A stretch of DNA of 17,085 nt, from NCBI GenBank assembly GCA_963932955.1, contig CAWVRK010000027.1, positions 1 to 17,085 on the forward strand, written 5' to 3'. Shown in pieces: positions 1 through 8,166 of the stretch. Every line of letters starts with the position of its first letter. Position 1 is the first letter of the stretch. Source of the DNA: Flavicella sp963932955. Lineage in GTDB: Bacteria > Bacteroidota > Bacteroidia > Flavobacteriales > Flavobacteriaceae. The notes under the pieces are model-generated. The model was not told where the DNA came from and did no database searches. It saw only the letters and a list, made by a program, of their open reading frames with translations. Both the position numbers and the translations under genes were made by a program.

Positions 1-106
1 TTTCTTCAAAGCCGTAGTTGTTCTTTTGGTAAATATCATAATCGCTCTGGGCATACGTCGCTGTACAAGCAAAAAGTAAGATGATCAATCGTTGGGAGGT
101 GTTCAT
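1..106 (-). CDS. N-terminus of an exported protein (partial, runs off left edge)
   Basis: The reverse strand from an ATG at 106 reads 35 codons to the window edge without a stop. The product begins MNTSQRLIILLFACTATYAQ, a typical signal peptide: short polar start, hydrophobic core, and a likely cleavage after A-Y-A-Q or T-Y-A. The mature start (SDYDIYQKNNYGFEE) is not a family I recognise, so only export across the inner membrane can be inferred. No Shine-Dalgarno is present, as usual for Bacteroidota. A weak upstream box (TTG, 16 bp, TATTTTAC) could be its promoter. It lies 101 bp downstream of the unknown gene at 208-603 on the same strand and may or may not be co-transcribed with it. Confidence 0.6.
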   Translation of the reverse strand, partial: MNTSQRLIILLFACTATYAQSDYDIYQKNNYGFEE

Positions 107-207
107 ATCGTATGTTTTTTGAGAACCAAAAGAATTTGTAAAATACTACACTTGATGTTTACAAAATACATGCCAAATTGTATGTGCACAAATCCTTGCG
201 CTTCTGG

Positions 208-603
208 TCAAGGCTCTAAATAATGAGCCCCCTCCTCTGAAATCAGTGTTTTCCCGTCCATGGCATACAACCAACCGCCCGCTGGAATGGGGCCTGTAGT
301 TCCTTCACATTTTTCGTCCAAATAATAGGCCTCTTGCGGATTGAAAACCAAACAGGCATTGATCGGGGTTTTGGCCTTGGCAGAGCTTTGCAACCAAAAA
401 CTTCGAAAACGCGTTTTGCACGCTGCTTCAAACGTTGTGGCTTCGGACAGTGCTTCAGGACTTAAAAAGAGCCCCTCTGCCCTTTTTGAAGAGCTTGCTC
501 TGTGTATTGGAATTTGCTTGTAAAGTCCGTTACGGAGGCGCTGTATGACATAGGGGAAACGTCCGTAGCCTTTGTGCTGATAAATGAGGTCTAATGATTT
601 CAT
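208..603 (-). CDS. Hypothetical protein, 131 aa
   Basis: I do not recognise this protein. The open frame extends upstream to 768, but the ATG at 603 (MKSLDLIYQHKGYGRFP) is the more plausible start. The upstream extension is low-complexity and overlaps a likely promoter, and the protein-like composition begins at MKSL. The chain is basic and soluble-looking at the N-terminus (RFPYVIQRLRNGLYK). A Gly/Pro-rich C-terminal half contains CLVFNPQEAYYLDEK and TGPIPAGGWLYAMDGKTLIS. There is no signal peptide, transmembrane segment or obvious catalytic motif. It stands alone between tRNA-Asp and the left-edge gene. Start choice is the main uncertainty; the frame itself is convincing because of its length and even composition. 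Confidence 0.6.
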   Translation of the reverse strand: MKSLDLIYQHKGYGRFPYVIQRLRNGLYKQIPIHRASSSKRAEGLFLSPEALSEATTFEAACKTRFRSFWLQSSAKAKTPINACLVFNPQEAYYLDEKCEGTTGPIPAGGWLYAMDGKTLISEEGAHYLEP

Positions 604-739
604 GGTTGTTGTTTTTACGGTAAATGCAACAAGAAAACGCAAACTGGGAAATCTCTTTTTTTTGACAGGCTGTCCGTATGCCAAACCACCGCGGCTGTTG
701 TGCTCGGTTGGTACGCAAAATGCGTTCTTGATACAATTG

Positions 740-770
740 TAAAAGTAGTGAGAATTAGAGAAATTCAAAA
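740..770 (-). promoter_or_regulatory. Candidate promoter for the 131-aa gene
   Basis: On the minus strand a TTTTG motif (770-766) is followed after 18 bp by TACTTTTA (747-740). This is one mismatch from the Bacteroidota TTTG/TAnnTTTG consensus. It would give a 5' leader of roughly 130 nt before the ATG at 603. Moderate evidence only. Confidence 0.35.
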
Positions 771-912
771 AAAATAATTCTTAAAAATAAAAATTACTTT
801 AGGTTGTGAGAAAAAAGTCTCCGATTTCGTCTTCGAGCGGATTTAGTGATCACAAGAAATAAATGACTGTACGCTAAAAAAACAAAAAAAATAATCCCAG
901 TAGTACCGAAAC
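771..912. other. AT-rich intergenic stretch, nothing recognised
   Basis: This is part of a gene-free stretch of about 340 bp (604-943). Its left part is the leader and promoter of the 131-aa gene, and its right end is the tRNA-Asp terminator. In between I see AT-rich sequence with no convincing frame on either strand and no repeat. Confidence 0.4.
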
Positions 913-941
913 AAAAAAAGCATCTCAAATGAGATGCTTTT
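913..941 (-). terminator. Rho-independent terminator of tRNA-Asp
   Basis: A perfect hairpin, AAAAGCATCTC / GAGATGCTTTT around a 4-nt loop, starts 3 nt past the tRNA 3' end. On the minus strand it runs into a T tract. The 11-bp stem is symmetric, so it could also stop plus-strand transcription. Confidence 0.8.
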
Positions 942-943
942 CG

Positions 944-1017
944 CGGTCTGGACGGGACTCGAACCCGCGACCCCCTGCGTGACAGGCAGGTATTCTAACC
1001 AGCTGAACTACCAGACC
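944..1017 (-). tRNA. tRNA-Asp (GTC)
   Basis: The reverse strand folds as a 74-nt cloverleaf. The acceptor GGTCTGG pairs with CCAGACC, and the discriminator is G, as expected for Asp. The anticodon stem CCTGC/GCAGG holds loop CTGTCAC with anticodon GTC, and the T-loop reads GGTTCGAGTCC. The CCA end is not encoded. It has its own promoter just upstream and a strong hairpin terminator just downstream, so it is a single-gene transcription unit. It is divergent from uvrB. Confidence 0.96.
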
Positions 1018-1034
1018 GTGGCATTTAGCGAGTG

Positions 1035-1065
1035 CAAATGTAAGTTCTGTTTTCCTATTCCACAA
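1035..1065 (-). promoter_or_regulatory. Promoter of tRNA-Asp
   Basis: On the minus strand TTG (1065-1063) is followed after 20 bp by TACATTTG (1042-1035), a perfect TAnnTTTG -7 box. The expected transcription start is about 10 nt before the mature tRNA 5' end. Confidence 0.65.
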
Positions 1066-1216
1066 GCTTTTTTCAACAAAAAAAAGGAATTTCCAAGCGC
1101 TTTGAAACCGACAAAAGATACAAAGTTCATTTACAAAGTTTTAGCCCAAAACAAGAACAATGCAGGGAGAACAAACACAGACTTCTAAACAGAAAACGAG
1201 AACGTCAAAAAAGAAC

Positions 1217-1237
1217 TTTTTAGAGTTTCTCTAAAAA
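1217..1237. promoter_or_regulatory. 21-bp perfect palindrome upstream of uvrB (possible operator)
   Basis: TTTTTAGAG-ttt-CTCTAAAAA is a perfect 9-bp dyad with a 3-bp centre. It ends 26 bp upstream of the uvrB -7 box, in the -33 region and just above it. The arms begin with T and end with A, the reverse of an intrinsic terminator, so a protein-binding site is more likely. The cognate regulator is unknown. Confidence 0.4.
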
Positions 1238-1263
1238 TAAAAGGTATTTCGCAGGAGTTCATT

Positions 1264-1271
1264 TATTTTTG
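1264..1271 (+). promoter_or_regulatory. uvrB -7 box adjoining the start codon
   Basis: TATTTTTG is a perfect TAnnTTTG box whose last base is only 4 bp from the uvrB ATG at 1276. A Bacteroidota promoter starts transcription a few bases after this box, so the mRNA would begin at or next to the ATG. No convincing -33 TTG is seen at normal spacing. Confidence 0.55.
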
Positions 1272-1275
1272 CAGC

Positions 1276-3279
1276 ATGGATTTCAAACTAGAAGCGGCAT
1301 ACACCCCAACAGGCGACCAACCCCAAGCCATCAAACAGCTGGTTTCAGGACTTGAAAACCAAGAGAAATACCAAACCCTCTTAGGGGTGACAGGATCTGG
1401 AAAAACCTTTACCGTTGCCAATGTCGTGGAACAAATCAACCGACCAACCTTGGTCTTGGCACACAACAAGACACTGGCTGCACAACTGTATGCCGAATTC
1501 AAAGCTTTCTTCCCATACAATGCCGTGGAGTATTTTGTCTCCTACTACGACTACTACCAACCCGAAGCCTACATCCCTTCGAGCGGGGTCTATATCGAAA
1601 AAGACCTCAGCATCAACGAAGACATCGAACGCCTGCGTATCAGCACCTCCTCTGCCCTCTTGTCTGGAAGAAGAGATGTCTTGGTCATCGCCTCCGTCTC
1701 TTGCTTGTACGGAATTGGAAACCCCGTAGAATTCAAAAAGAATGTGATCGTCATCGAAAAAGACCAAATCCTTGCAAGAACTGCCTTTTTACACGCCTTG
1801 GTCAGCAGCTTGTACTCCCGGACAGAAACAGAAATCAAAAGCGGCACTTTTAAAGTAAAAGGAGATACGATCACCGTCTACCCTTCCTATGGAGCATTTG
1901 CCTACCGCATCCATTTTTTTGGAGACGAAATTGAAGAAATCGAATCTTTTGATGTGGAAAACAACCAGGTAATGGAACAGTTTGAAACACTGAGCATCTA
2001 TCCTGCCAACCTGTTTGTCACTTCCCCCGACATCTTGCAAAATGCGATCCACCAAATCCAAGAAGACCTGGTCAAGCAAGTCGCCTATTTCAAAGAAATT
2101 GGGAAACATTTGGAAGCCAAACGCCTGCACGAACGCACAGAATTTGACCTGGAAATGATTCGCGAACTGGGGTATTGCAGTGGTATTGAAAATTACTCGC
2201 GCTATTTGGACGGAAGAAATCCGGGAACACGCCCCTTTTGTTTGTTGGATTATTTCCCCGAAGACTACCTGATGGTGATCGACGAAAGTCATGTGACTAT
2301 TCCCCAAACACATGCCATGTATGGCGGTGACCGCTCGCGAAAAGAAAACCTCGTCGAATTCGGTTTTCGATTGCCTGCAGCGATGGACAACCGTCCGCTG
2401 AAATTTGAGGAGTTCGAAACCATTCAAAACCAAGTACTCTATGTGAGTGCCACGCCAGCAGACTACGAATTGGAAAAAACAGGAGGCGTTTTTGTGGAAC
2501 AAGTAATCCGTCCCACCGGTTTGTTGGACCCCATTTTAGAAGTACGTCCGAGCTTGAACCAAATCGACGACTTGACAGAACAAATCCAACTGCGAATCGA
2601 AGCAGACGAACGGGTCTTGGTAACTACACTCACCAAGAGAATGGCAGAAGAGTTGGCGAAATTTTTAACGCGCATGCAGGTGCGCTGCCGTTACATCCAC
2701 TCGGATGTGGATACCCTCGAACGTGTGCAAATTTTGGGAGACCTGCGCAGAGGGCTCTTTGATGTCTTGATTGGGGTCAATCTTTTGAGAGAAGGTTTGG
2801 ACCTTCCGGAAGTCTCCTTGGTCGCTATTTTGGACGCCGACAAGGAAGGGTTTTTGCGTTCCCACCGCTCCTTGACCCAAACCGTGGGAAGGGCCGCGAG
2901 AAACATCAATGGAAAAGCCATTCTCTACGCCGATAAAATCACCAAAAGCATGGCCTTGACAATTTCAGAAACGGAGCGCAGGAGAAACAAACAAATCGCC
3001 TACAACACCGCCAACAACATCCAACCCACCCAAATCAAAAAGAAATTAGACAACGCACTTTTGGAAAATCAAGGAACGTCTTATTCCTCAATAGAGGCTT
3101 CGCAAGCTGCAGAGGAAAATCTTGTTTACCTGAGCAAACCCGAACTTGAGAAAAGAATACTCGCCAAGCGAAAAGACATGGAAAAAGCAGCAAAAAATCT
3201 CGACTTTTTAGCAGCCGCTGCATTTCGAGATGAAATCGCAGCTTTGAAAGAAAAATTAGCAGCCAAAAAAATTACATAA
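1276..3279 (+). CDS. uvrB: UvrABC nucleotide excision repair subunit B
   Basis: UvrB takes damaged DNA from UvrA, verifies the lesion with its helicase-like motor and recruits UvrC for incision. The 667-residue length is normal. Visible motifs are Walker A GVTGSGKT (37-44), the damage-probing beta-hairpin YDYYQPEAYIP (91-101), DESH (336-339), a C-terminal helicase half with LREGLDLPEVSLVAILDADKEG and QTVGRAARN, and a UVR motif near 625-660 that contacts UvrC. The N-terminus MDFKLEAAYTPTGDQPQAI matches the family start, fixing the ATG at 1276. That ATG lies directly after a -7 box, implying a leaderless message. A 21-bp palindrome sits upstream. It stands alone; the 3' end overlaps the convergent outer-membrane gene by 8 bp. 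Confidence 0.98.
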   Translation: MDFKLEAAYTPTGDQPQAIKQLVSGLENQEKYQTLLGVTGSGKTFTVANVVEQINRPTLVLAHNKTLAAQLYAEFKAFFPYNAVEYFVSYYDYYQPEAYIPSSGVYIEKDLSINEDIERLRISTSSALLSGRRDVLVIASVSCLYGIGNPVEFKKNVIVIEKDQILARTAFLHALVSSLYSRTETEIKSGTFKVKGDTITVYPSYGAFAYRIHFFGDEIEEIESFDVENNQVMEQFETLSIYPANLFVTSPDILQNAIHQIQEDLVKQVAYFKEIGKHLEAKRLHERTEFDLEMIRELGYCSGIENYSRYLDGRNPGTRPFCLLDYFPEDYLMVIDESHVTIPQTHAMYGGDRSRKENLVEFGFRLPAAMDNRPLKFEEFETIQNQVLYVSATPADYELEKTGGVFVEQVIRPTGLLDPILEVRPSLNQIDDLTEQIQLRIEADERVLVTTLTKRMAEELAKFLTRMQVRCRYIHSDVDTLERVQILGDLRRGLFDVLIGVNLLREGLDLPEVSLVAILDADKEGFLRSHRSLTQTVGRAARNINGKAILYADKITKSMALTISETERRRNKQIAYNTANNIQPTQIKKKLDNALLENQGTSYSSIEASQAAEENLVYLSKPELEKRILAKRKDMEKAAKNLDFLAAAAFRDEIAALKEKLAAKKIT

Positions 3280-5683
3280 ACCCACCGGCAGAAGAACTGC
3301 TTGTACGGCTCCTTTGACTTCTTGCTCGAGAGGACTTGCTTTCTGTCCCAAATCGGTATACAAATCCAAGATTTGCCGTTCTTTGTTCTCCTAAAAATCC
3401 CCCACTTTGAGGAATGGGTGAAAAGGTGTCAAATTTGAATCGCATGGACGAAAAGACATCGTTTACCGAAAAGGTGACCGTCCCTTTTCCATCGAACAGA
3501 CTCAAACTGGCTGCTGTATTGACCAACCACATTGGATGCATGTTGAATTGAATGTTTTTTTGAGCAGAACGGTACATCCCAAACAATTGAAAACGCAATT
3601 TTTGCGTGGCTTTGAAACTGTTGCTGACGCGCACATTGATCACGCTGTTTACTACCTCAACAAGCTGGCCAACCGCATACCCTGTTTCGTTTTGAATGTA
3701 TACATCCGAACTCGCGTTCATTTTCCACCATGAAGAAAGGTCGATGTTTCCAGAAAACTCAAAACCGTATCGATTGTTTGAAACGGTATTTGCAAAAGAC
3801 AATTCAATTTTTTGAGGGTCATTACCATCAATGTTCAACACCCGTGTGATGTTGTTGTCCACCGCCCTAAAAAAACCACCCGCACTGAAATAGCCCTTTG
3901 AAAAGGAATTTGTGTAATTGACTTCGTAAGAATTGGTAAACTGGGGCCTCAAAGCCGGATTTCCAATTTGAGTCACCAAAGGCGTGCTCCACTTTCGAAT
4001 CGGATTGATCTGATTTGCACTCGGGCGGTCTACCCTTCGACTGTAACTCACTTGGAACTGGTGCACATCGTTTTGTTTGTAGGTAAGGAATGCTGAAGGA
4101 TAGGCTGTAAAAATGGCATCGCTGTAGTTGACAGGGGCAGTCTGAGTCTCAAAGACCCCCCACACATTGTACTGTTCAAAACGCGTTCCTAATTGCAAGC
4201 GAAGCTTGTCAAAACTTGTGTTGTAATTGAAATATGCCGAATAGATGTCTCGTTGAAAACGAAACTCCGAATTCTCACGGTCCATCCATTCATCAGCTTC
4301 ATTCTTAAAAGCTTGTGTTGTCTGCCTGTTGTTGTCATAGGTATTGGAGCGCATTTCCGAACCCAATTCCAATTTAGAATTTTCTGAAAAAGGGAGGACA
4401 TAGTCAACCTGGTAGCGTTGGTTTCGGTTGTTGACTTGGATGGTGTCTCGGTAATTTGCATTCCAATTCGAAGGGTCTACAAGCTCTTGAAAATGGGCCA
4501 TTTCAAGATTGTCCGCTTCTGAAAAGTTAAGGTCAAATGTCAAGTTTTCTCCTTTTTTATCAAAATCGTGGACAAAGGTAAGGATGTAGGTTTGAGAATT
4601 GTTTTCTTGTATGCGGTCAAGGGGAGCGTCTGCTACCAAAGCATTGTCCAGCTGCCTGTCTGTCAAAAGCGAAGTGGCCCACGTGTTGGTTTTTGTCCTG
4701 TTTTGGAGGGTTGTAAATGAAAATACCTGCTTTTTGTTGGGAGAATAATCGAGGCCAAGTTTCAACAAGTGATTGCTTCTGTCTTTGAGGTTGTCTGCTT
4801 TTTGTCGCAAGCCTCCATCTGCCCTGTAGATGTTTCCGTTGTTTTGTCTTTTTCCACCGTTGTAGCCGTAATTGGAAAAGAGGTTGATTTTGTTTTTTTT
4901 GTAGTTGAAATCAACAGCACGGTTGTAGCGGGTATTTTTTCCGTGGGCAATCCCGTTGGTTGACGTTGCGTTGAAGCCCGCCTTTGTCTTTTTGTGTAAG
5001 ACGATGTTGATGATGCCACTCATGCCTTCCGGATTGTACTTGGCAGAAGGATTGGTAATCAATTCGACATTTTTGATGGCGGTTGAAGGTATTTGTTGCA
5101 AGAGTACTGCTGCGGATACATTGCTCGGCCTGCCATCGATCAAAATGCGGACGTTTTCATTACCTCGCAAGCTGATGTTTCCCGTCTGACTGTCGACGGA
5201 AACCGACTGTACATTGTTTAACAATTCAGATGCTGTGGCCCCTGCAGTTGTCAAATCCTTGCCAACATTGATGACTTTTCGATCAATTTTTTGAACCACG
5301 GAGGAAGTTTCTGCTACCACAACCACTTCGTTCAATTCAGCAAAGTCCTCAGACAGGTATACCTTTCCTAAATCAAATTTTTGTTTTTCTGAGCTGATTT
5401 CAATCTTTTCCGTCCAAGGTACATATCCGATAAAAGTAACTTCCACATAAACGAAGCCTTCGGGAATGTTGTCGATGGAAAAGTGGCCTTGGTCATCCGA
5501 AATACTCCCGGTGAGGATGTTCTTGTTTTGATCGGTGATGACAATGCTGACATAGGCGAGCGGCTGCTCCGTTTGTGCGTCTAAAACGGTTCCTTTTACC
5601 ACTCCTAATTTCAAATTTGGATGCGCTTTTGCGAAAGAAGTCCACAGCAAAAGTACAAGAGATAAAAACAAGATTCTTTTCAA
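3272..5683 (-). CDS. TonB-dependent-receptor-like outer membrane beta-barrel protein
   Basis: An 803-residue outer membrane protein. In order: signal peptide (1-20, ending SFAKA); a carboxypeptidase-regulatory-like beta-sandwich (about 28-113, GTVLDAQTEQPLAYVSIVI...GYVPW); a plug domain (about 125-235, with LRGNENVRILIDGRPSN and NPSAKYNPEGMSGIINIVLHKK); then a long aromatic-rich barrel. A basic Ser/Arg tail ends in SSSSAGGFM. This architecture fits the CarboxypepD_reg/plug/OMP_b-brl_3 group of Bacteroidota TonB-receptor relatives; the substrate cannot be told. No SusD-like partner is adjacent. The start is TTG at 5683: an in-frame TAA lies eight codons upstream, the next in-frame ATG is about 220 codons in, and the TTG gives a perfect signal peptide. 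The stop overlaps uvrB. Confidence 0.9.
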   Translation of the reverse strand: MKRILFLSLVLLLWTSFAKAHPNLKLGVVKGTVLDAQTEQPLAYVSIVITDQNKNILTGSISDDQGHFSIDNIPEGFVYVEVTFIGYVPWTEKIEISSEKQKFDLGKVYLSEDFAELNEVVVVAETSSVVQKIDRKVINVGKDLTTAGATASELLNNVQSVSVDSQTGNISLRGNENVRILIDGRPSNVSAAVLLQQIPSTAIKNVELITNPSAKYNPEGMSGIINIVLHKKTKAGFNATSTNGIAHGKNTRYNRAVDFNYKKNKINLFSNYGYNGGKRQNNGNIYRADGGLRQKADNLKDRSNHLLKLGLDYSPNKKQVFSFTTLQNRTKTNTWATSLLTDRQLDNALVADAPLDRIQENNSQTYILTFVHDFDKKGENLTFDLNFSEADNLEMAHFQELVDPSNWNANYRDTIQVNNRNQRYQVDYVLPFSENSKLELGSEMRSNTYDNNRQTTQAFKNEADEWMDRENSEFRFQRDIYSAYFNYNTSFDKLRLQLGTRFEQYNVWGVFETQTAPVNYSDAIFTAYPSAFLTYKQNDVHQFQVSYSRRVDRPSANQINPIRKWSTPLVTQIGNPALRPQFTNSYEVNYTNSFSKGYFSAGGFFRAVDNNITRVLNIDGNDPQKIELSFANTVSNNRYGFEFSGNIDLSSWWKMNASSDVYIQNETGYAVGQLVEVVNSVINVRVSNSFKATQKLRFQLFGMYRSAQKNIQFNMHPMWLVNTAASLSLFDGKGTVTFSVNDVFSSMRFKFDTFSPIPQSGGFLGEQRTANLGFVYRFGTESKSSRARSQRSRTSSSSAGGFM

Positions 5684-5720
5684 AAGAACAAGATTTAAAA
5701 GGGGTTAAATTCGTGTAAAA

Positions 5721-5728
5721 CAAAAGTA
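5721..5728 (-). promoter_or_regulatory. -7 box of the outer membrane receptor gene
   Basis: TACTTTTG on the minus strand is a perfect TAnnTTTG box, giving a leader of about 30 nt to the TTG start at 5683. No clear -33 TTG at normal spacing. Confidence 0.5.
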
Positions 5729-5816
5729 TTGAAGATCGTTTCAATACATTCATTTGCTTTTATTGGGAAGAAACCACCTTGGCATTGCACCTGTGGAAAT
5801 CTGAACAGTGAACGGT

Positions 5817-6893
5817 TTACAAAGCTTCTCCCAGTTCTTTTAATTTTTCGGTGTTTTCTGCCAATTTCAATTCTTCAATGATCTTGTGAATGTCTCCATT
5901 GATCACCTTAGACAAGTCGTATAAAGTAAGTCCTATTCGGTGTTCTGTAATACGCCCTTGCGGATAATTATAGGTACGGATTTTTGCCGAACGATCTCCA
6001 CTGGCAACCAAGGAGTTGCGCTTTAGAGAATCGGCGGCCAATTTTTTCTCTAGTTCTTGTTCGTACAAACGAGAACGCAGAACTTTCATGGCTTTGTCTT
6101 TGTTTTTGTGTTGGGATTTTTGGTCTTGGCATTGGGCCACCAATCCAGAGGGGACGTGTGTCAAACGCACTGCCGAATAGGTGGTGTTTACCGACTGTCC
6201 TCCTGGTCCTGAAGAACAGAAATAATCAACTCGTATGTCACTCATTTTCATGTCGATGTCAAACTCTTCCGCTTCTGGCAAAACCATGACGGTTGCTGCT
6301 GAAGTGTGGACACGTCCTTGGGTTTCTGTCTGTGGTACCCGTTGTACTCGGTGTACGCCCGATTCAAATTTCATGTCTCCGTATACGTCAGGTCCGGAAA
6401 TGCTGAAAATTATTTCTTTGAAACCTCCGGAGGTTCCATCGCTGAGATCTTCGACTTCTGTTTTCCATCCTTTGTCGGCACAAAATTTGGTGTACATGCG
6501 GTAGAGGTCTCCAGCAAAAATACTGGCTTCGTCGCCGCCTGTTCCCGCGCGAATTTCTACAATTACATTTTTAGCGTCTTCTGGGTCTTTGGGAATCAAC
6601 ATGTATTTGATTTCCTCTTCCAACTTAGGCAATTGCTTGTTGGCTTCGTCCATTTCCATCTTGGCCATTTCCACCATTTCCGGATCCGAACCATCTGCGA
6701 TGATTTCTTTGGCTTCTGCGATATTGGCCATCAAAGCTACATATTCTTGTCCCTTTTCGACAACTTGTCCAAGGTCTTTGTATTCTTTGTTGAGTTTGAC
6801 ATACCTCTTTTGATCTGTGATGATGTCGGGCTGAATGATCAGATCTGACACTTCGTCAAAACGTTGTTGTACTATTTTTATTTTGTCTAACAT
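5817..6893 (-). CDS. prfA: Peptide chain release factor 1
   Basis: RF1 reads UAA and UAG stop codons in the ribosomal A site and triggers peptidyl-tRNA hydrolysis. The 358-residue length is typical. The stop-codon-reading tripeptide of the PxT type appears as PQT (187-189) in VHRVQRVPQTETQGR. The catalytic loop is SSGPGGQSVNTTYSAVRL with GGQ at 231-233, whose Gln is the usual N5-methylation site. The N-terminal half is the helical, charged domain, and IRAGTGGDEASIFAGDL (114-130) is characteristic. It follows purM on the same strand after 60 bp without a terminator or good promoter in between, so the two are probably co-transcribed. The start MLDKIKIVQQRFDEV is standard for the family. Confidence 0.97.
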   Translation of the reverse strand: MLDKIKIVQQRFDEVSDLIIQPDIITDQKRYVKLNKEYKDLGQVVEKGQEYVALMANIAEAKEIIADGSDPEMVEMAKMEMDEANKQLPKLEEEIKYMLIPKDPEDAKNVIVEIRAGTGGDEASIFAGDLYRMYTKFCADKGWKTEVEDLSDGTSGGFKEIIFSISGPDVYGDMKFESGVHRVQRVPQTETQGRVHTSAATVMVLPEAEEFDIDMKMSDIRVDYFCSSGPGGQSVNTTYSAVRLTHVPSGLVAQCQDQKSQHKNKDKAMKVLRSRLYEQELEKKLAADSLKRNSLVASGDRSAKIRTYNYPQGRITEHRIGLTLYDLSKVINGDIHKIIEELKLAENTEKLKELGEAL

Positions 6894-6953
6894 CTGCTGT
6901 TTTTTTACTGGGATTGCTAAGCTACCATTTTTTATTTCTAGAAGCTCTGTGCC

Positions 6954-8135
6954 TTAGTTGTAGGTATACTCACCCTTTTCACTGTGAATGGTCAATTTGT
7001 TTTGTGCTGCCGCTTCGACTCGTCCTACAATTTTTGCGTCGACGGAGAAGCTTTTGGAGATGGCAATGATGTCTTCAGCAATTGCTGCTGGCACATAAAA
7101 CTCCATGCGGTGTCCCATATTGAATACCTGGTACATTTCTTTCCAATCTGTTCCAGACTGTTCTTGAATCAATTGAAACAAAGGTGGTACGGGGAATAGG
7201 TTGTCTTTGACGATGTGTAGATTTTTTACAAAGTGAAGTATTTTGGTTTGTGCCCCACCACTGCAGTGGACCATTCCGTGTAGCTGTTTTGCTGTGTATT
7301 TTTCTACTATTTTTTTGACAATCGGCGCATAGGTTCTCGTGGGAGATAAGACCAATTTTCCCGCATCTAGGGGTGCATTTTCAACAGGGTCTGTCAATTT
7401 TGTTTTACCCGAATAAACGAGGTCTTTCGGAACTTCAGGGTCAAAACTTTCTGGGTATTTTTTTGCAAGGGAATGTTCAAAGACATCGTGACGTGCGGAG
7501 GTCAATCCATTGCTTCCCATTCCGCCATTGTAAGAGCTTTCGTAGGTGGCTTGTCCAAAAGATTCCAATCCGACGATGACATCACCTGCTTGGATATTGG
7601 CATTGTCGATCACATCGCTTCGTTTCATGCGCGCTGTTACGGTAGAATCTACAATGATGGTTCTTACCAAATCGCCTACATCTGCGGTTTCACCTCCCGT
7701 GGAATGAATGGTGACGCCGTGTTTTTTCAAATCTTCCAAAAGTTCTTCTGTGCCATTGATAATGGCTGAAAGGACCTCTCCAGGAATCAAATTTTTATTT
7801 CTTCCGATGGTGGAAGAAAGAAGAATGTTGTCGGTGGCACCGACACACAAAAGATCGTCAATGTTCATGATCAACGCATCTTGTGCAATGCCTTTCCACA
7901 CGGAAAGGTCGCCTGTTTCTTTCCAGTACATATAGGCCAAAGAAGATTTTGTTCCTGCTCCGTCAGCATGCATGACCAAACAATAGGCATCGTCTCCTGT
8001 CAAATGATCGGGTACAATTTTACAAAATGCTTGAGGGAACAAGCCCTTGTCTACATTTTTAATCGCATTGTGAACGTCTTCTTTGGAAGCCGAAACCCCA
8101 CGTTGACTATATCTTTTACTGACTTCTGAACTCAT
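6954..8135 (-). CDS. purM: Phosphoribosylformylglycinamidine cyclo-ligase (AIR synthetase)
   Basis: PurM closes the imidazole ring in purine synthesis (FGAM + ATP to AIR + ADP + Pi) in the cytoplasm. Family signatures are RYSQRGV near the start, HADGAGTKSSLAY (56-68, nucleotide binding), NIDDLLCVGA (91-100), GGETADVGDLV and the C-terminal MVHCSGGAQTKI. At 393 residues it is longer than the ~345-residue E. coli enzyme, matching what I recall of the Bacteroidota form. The open frame reaches 8243, but the ATG at 8135 (MSSEVSKRYSQRG) is chosen. A perfect -7 box lies at 8159-8166, inside the longer frame, and homology begins here. It leads the purM-prfA unit and is divergent from glnII. Confidence 0.95.
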   Translation of the reverse strand: MSSEVSKRYSQRGVSASKEDVHNAIKNVDKGLFPQAFCKIVPDHLTGDDAYCLVMHADGAGTKSSLAYMYWKETGDLSVWKGIAQDALIMNIDDLLCVGATDNILLSSTIGRNKNLIPGEVLSAIINGTEELLEDLKKHGVTIHSTGGETADVGDLVRTIIVDSTVTARMKRSDVIDNANIQAGDVIVGLESFGQATYESSYNGGMGSNGLTSARHDVFEHSLAKKYPESFDPEVPKDLVYSGKTKLTDPVENAPLDAGKLVLSPTRTYAPIVKKIVEKYTAKQLHGMVHCSGGAQTKILHFVKNLHIVKDNLFPVPPLFQLIQEQSGTDWKEMYQVFNMGHRMEFYVPAAIAEDIIAISKSFSVDAKIVGRVEAAAQNKLTIHSEKGEYTYN

Positions 8136-8158
8136 AAAATTTCTTTGAAATGGTTGTG

Positions 8159-8166
8159 CAAAGTTA
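8159..8166 (-). promoter_or_regulatory. purM(-prfA) -7 box
   Basis: TAACTTTG on the minus strand is a perfect TAnnTTTG box 23 bp upstream of the purM ATG, predicting a leader of about 15-20 nt. It supports the shorter purM start. The -33 element is not clear. Confidence 0.5.

Noticed and set aside
934..1188. 84-codon open frame on the plus strand
   Set aside because: Its first half is the antisense of tRNA-Asp (VWTGLEPATPCVTGRYSNQLNYQ is the usual tRNA shadow), and the rest is AT-rich intergenic DNA.
1217..1237. Palindrome upstream of uvrB as an intrinsic terminator
   Set aside because: The stem begins with T and ends with A on both strands, so no T tract follows the hairpin; it is kept as a possible operator instead.
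1789..2502. 237-codon open frame antisense to uvrB
   Set aside because: It lies entirely within the unmistakable uvrB frame, has no family features, and is explained by the reverse complement of uvrB codons.
5493..5753. 86-codon frame from an ATG at 5753 overlapping the receptor start
   Set aside because: It includes the receptor promoter and signal-peptide DNA in another frame and has no signal peptide or domain of its own. The TTG-started receptor frame explains the region.
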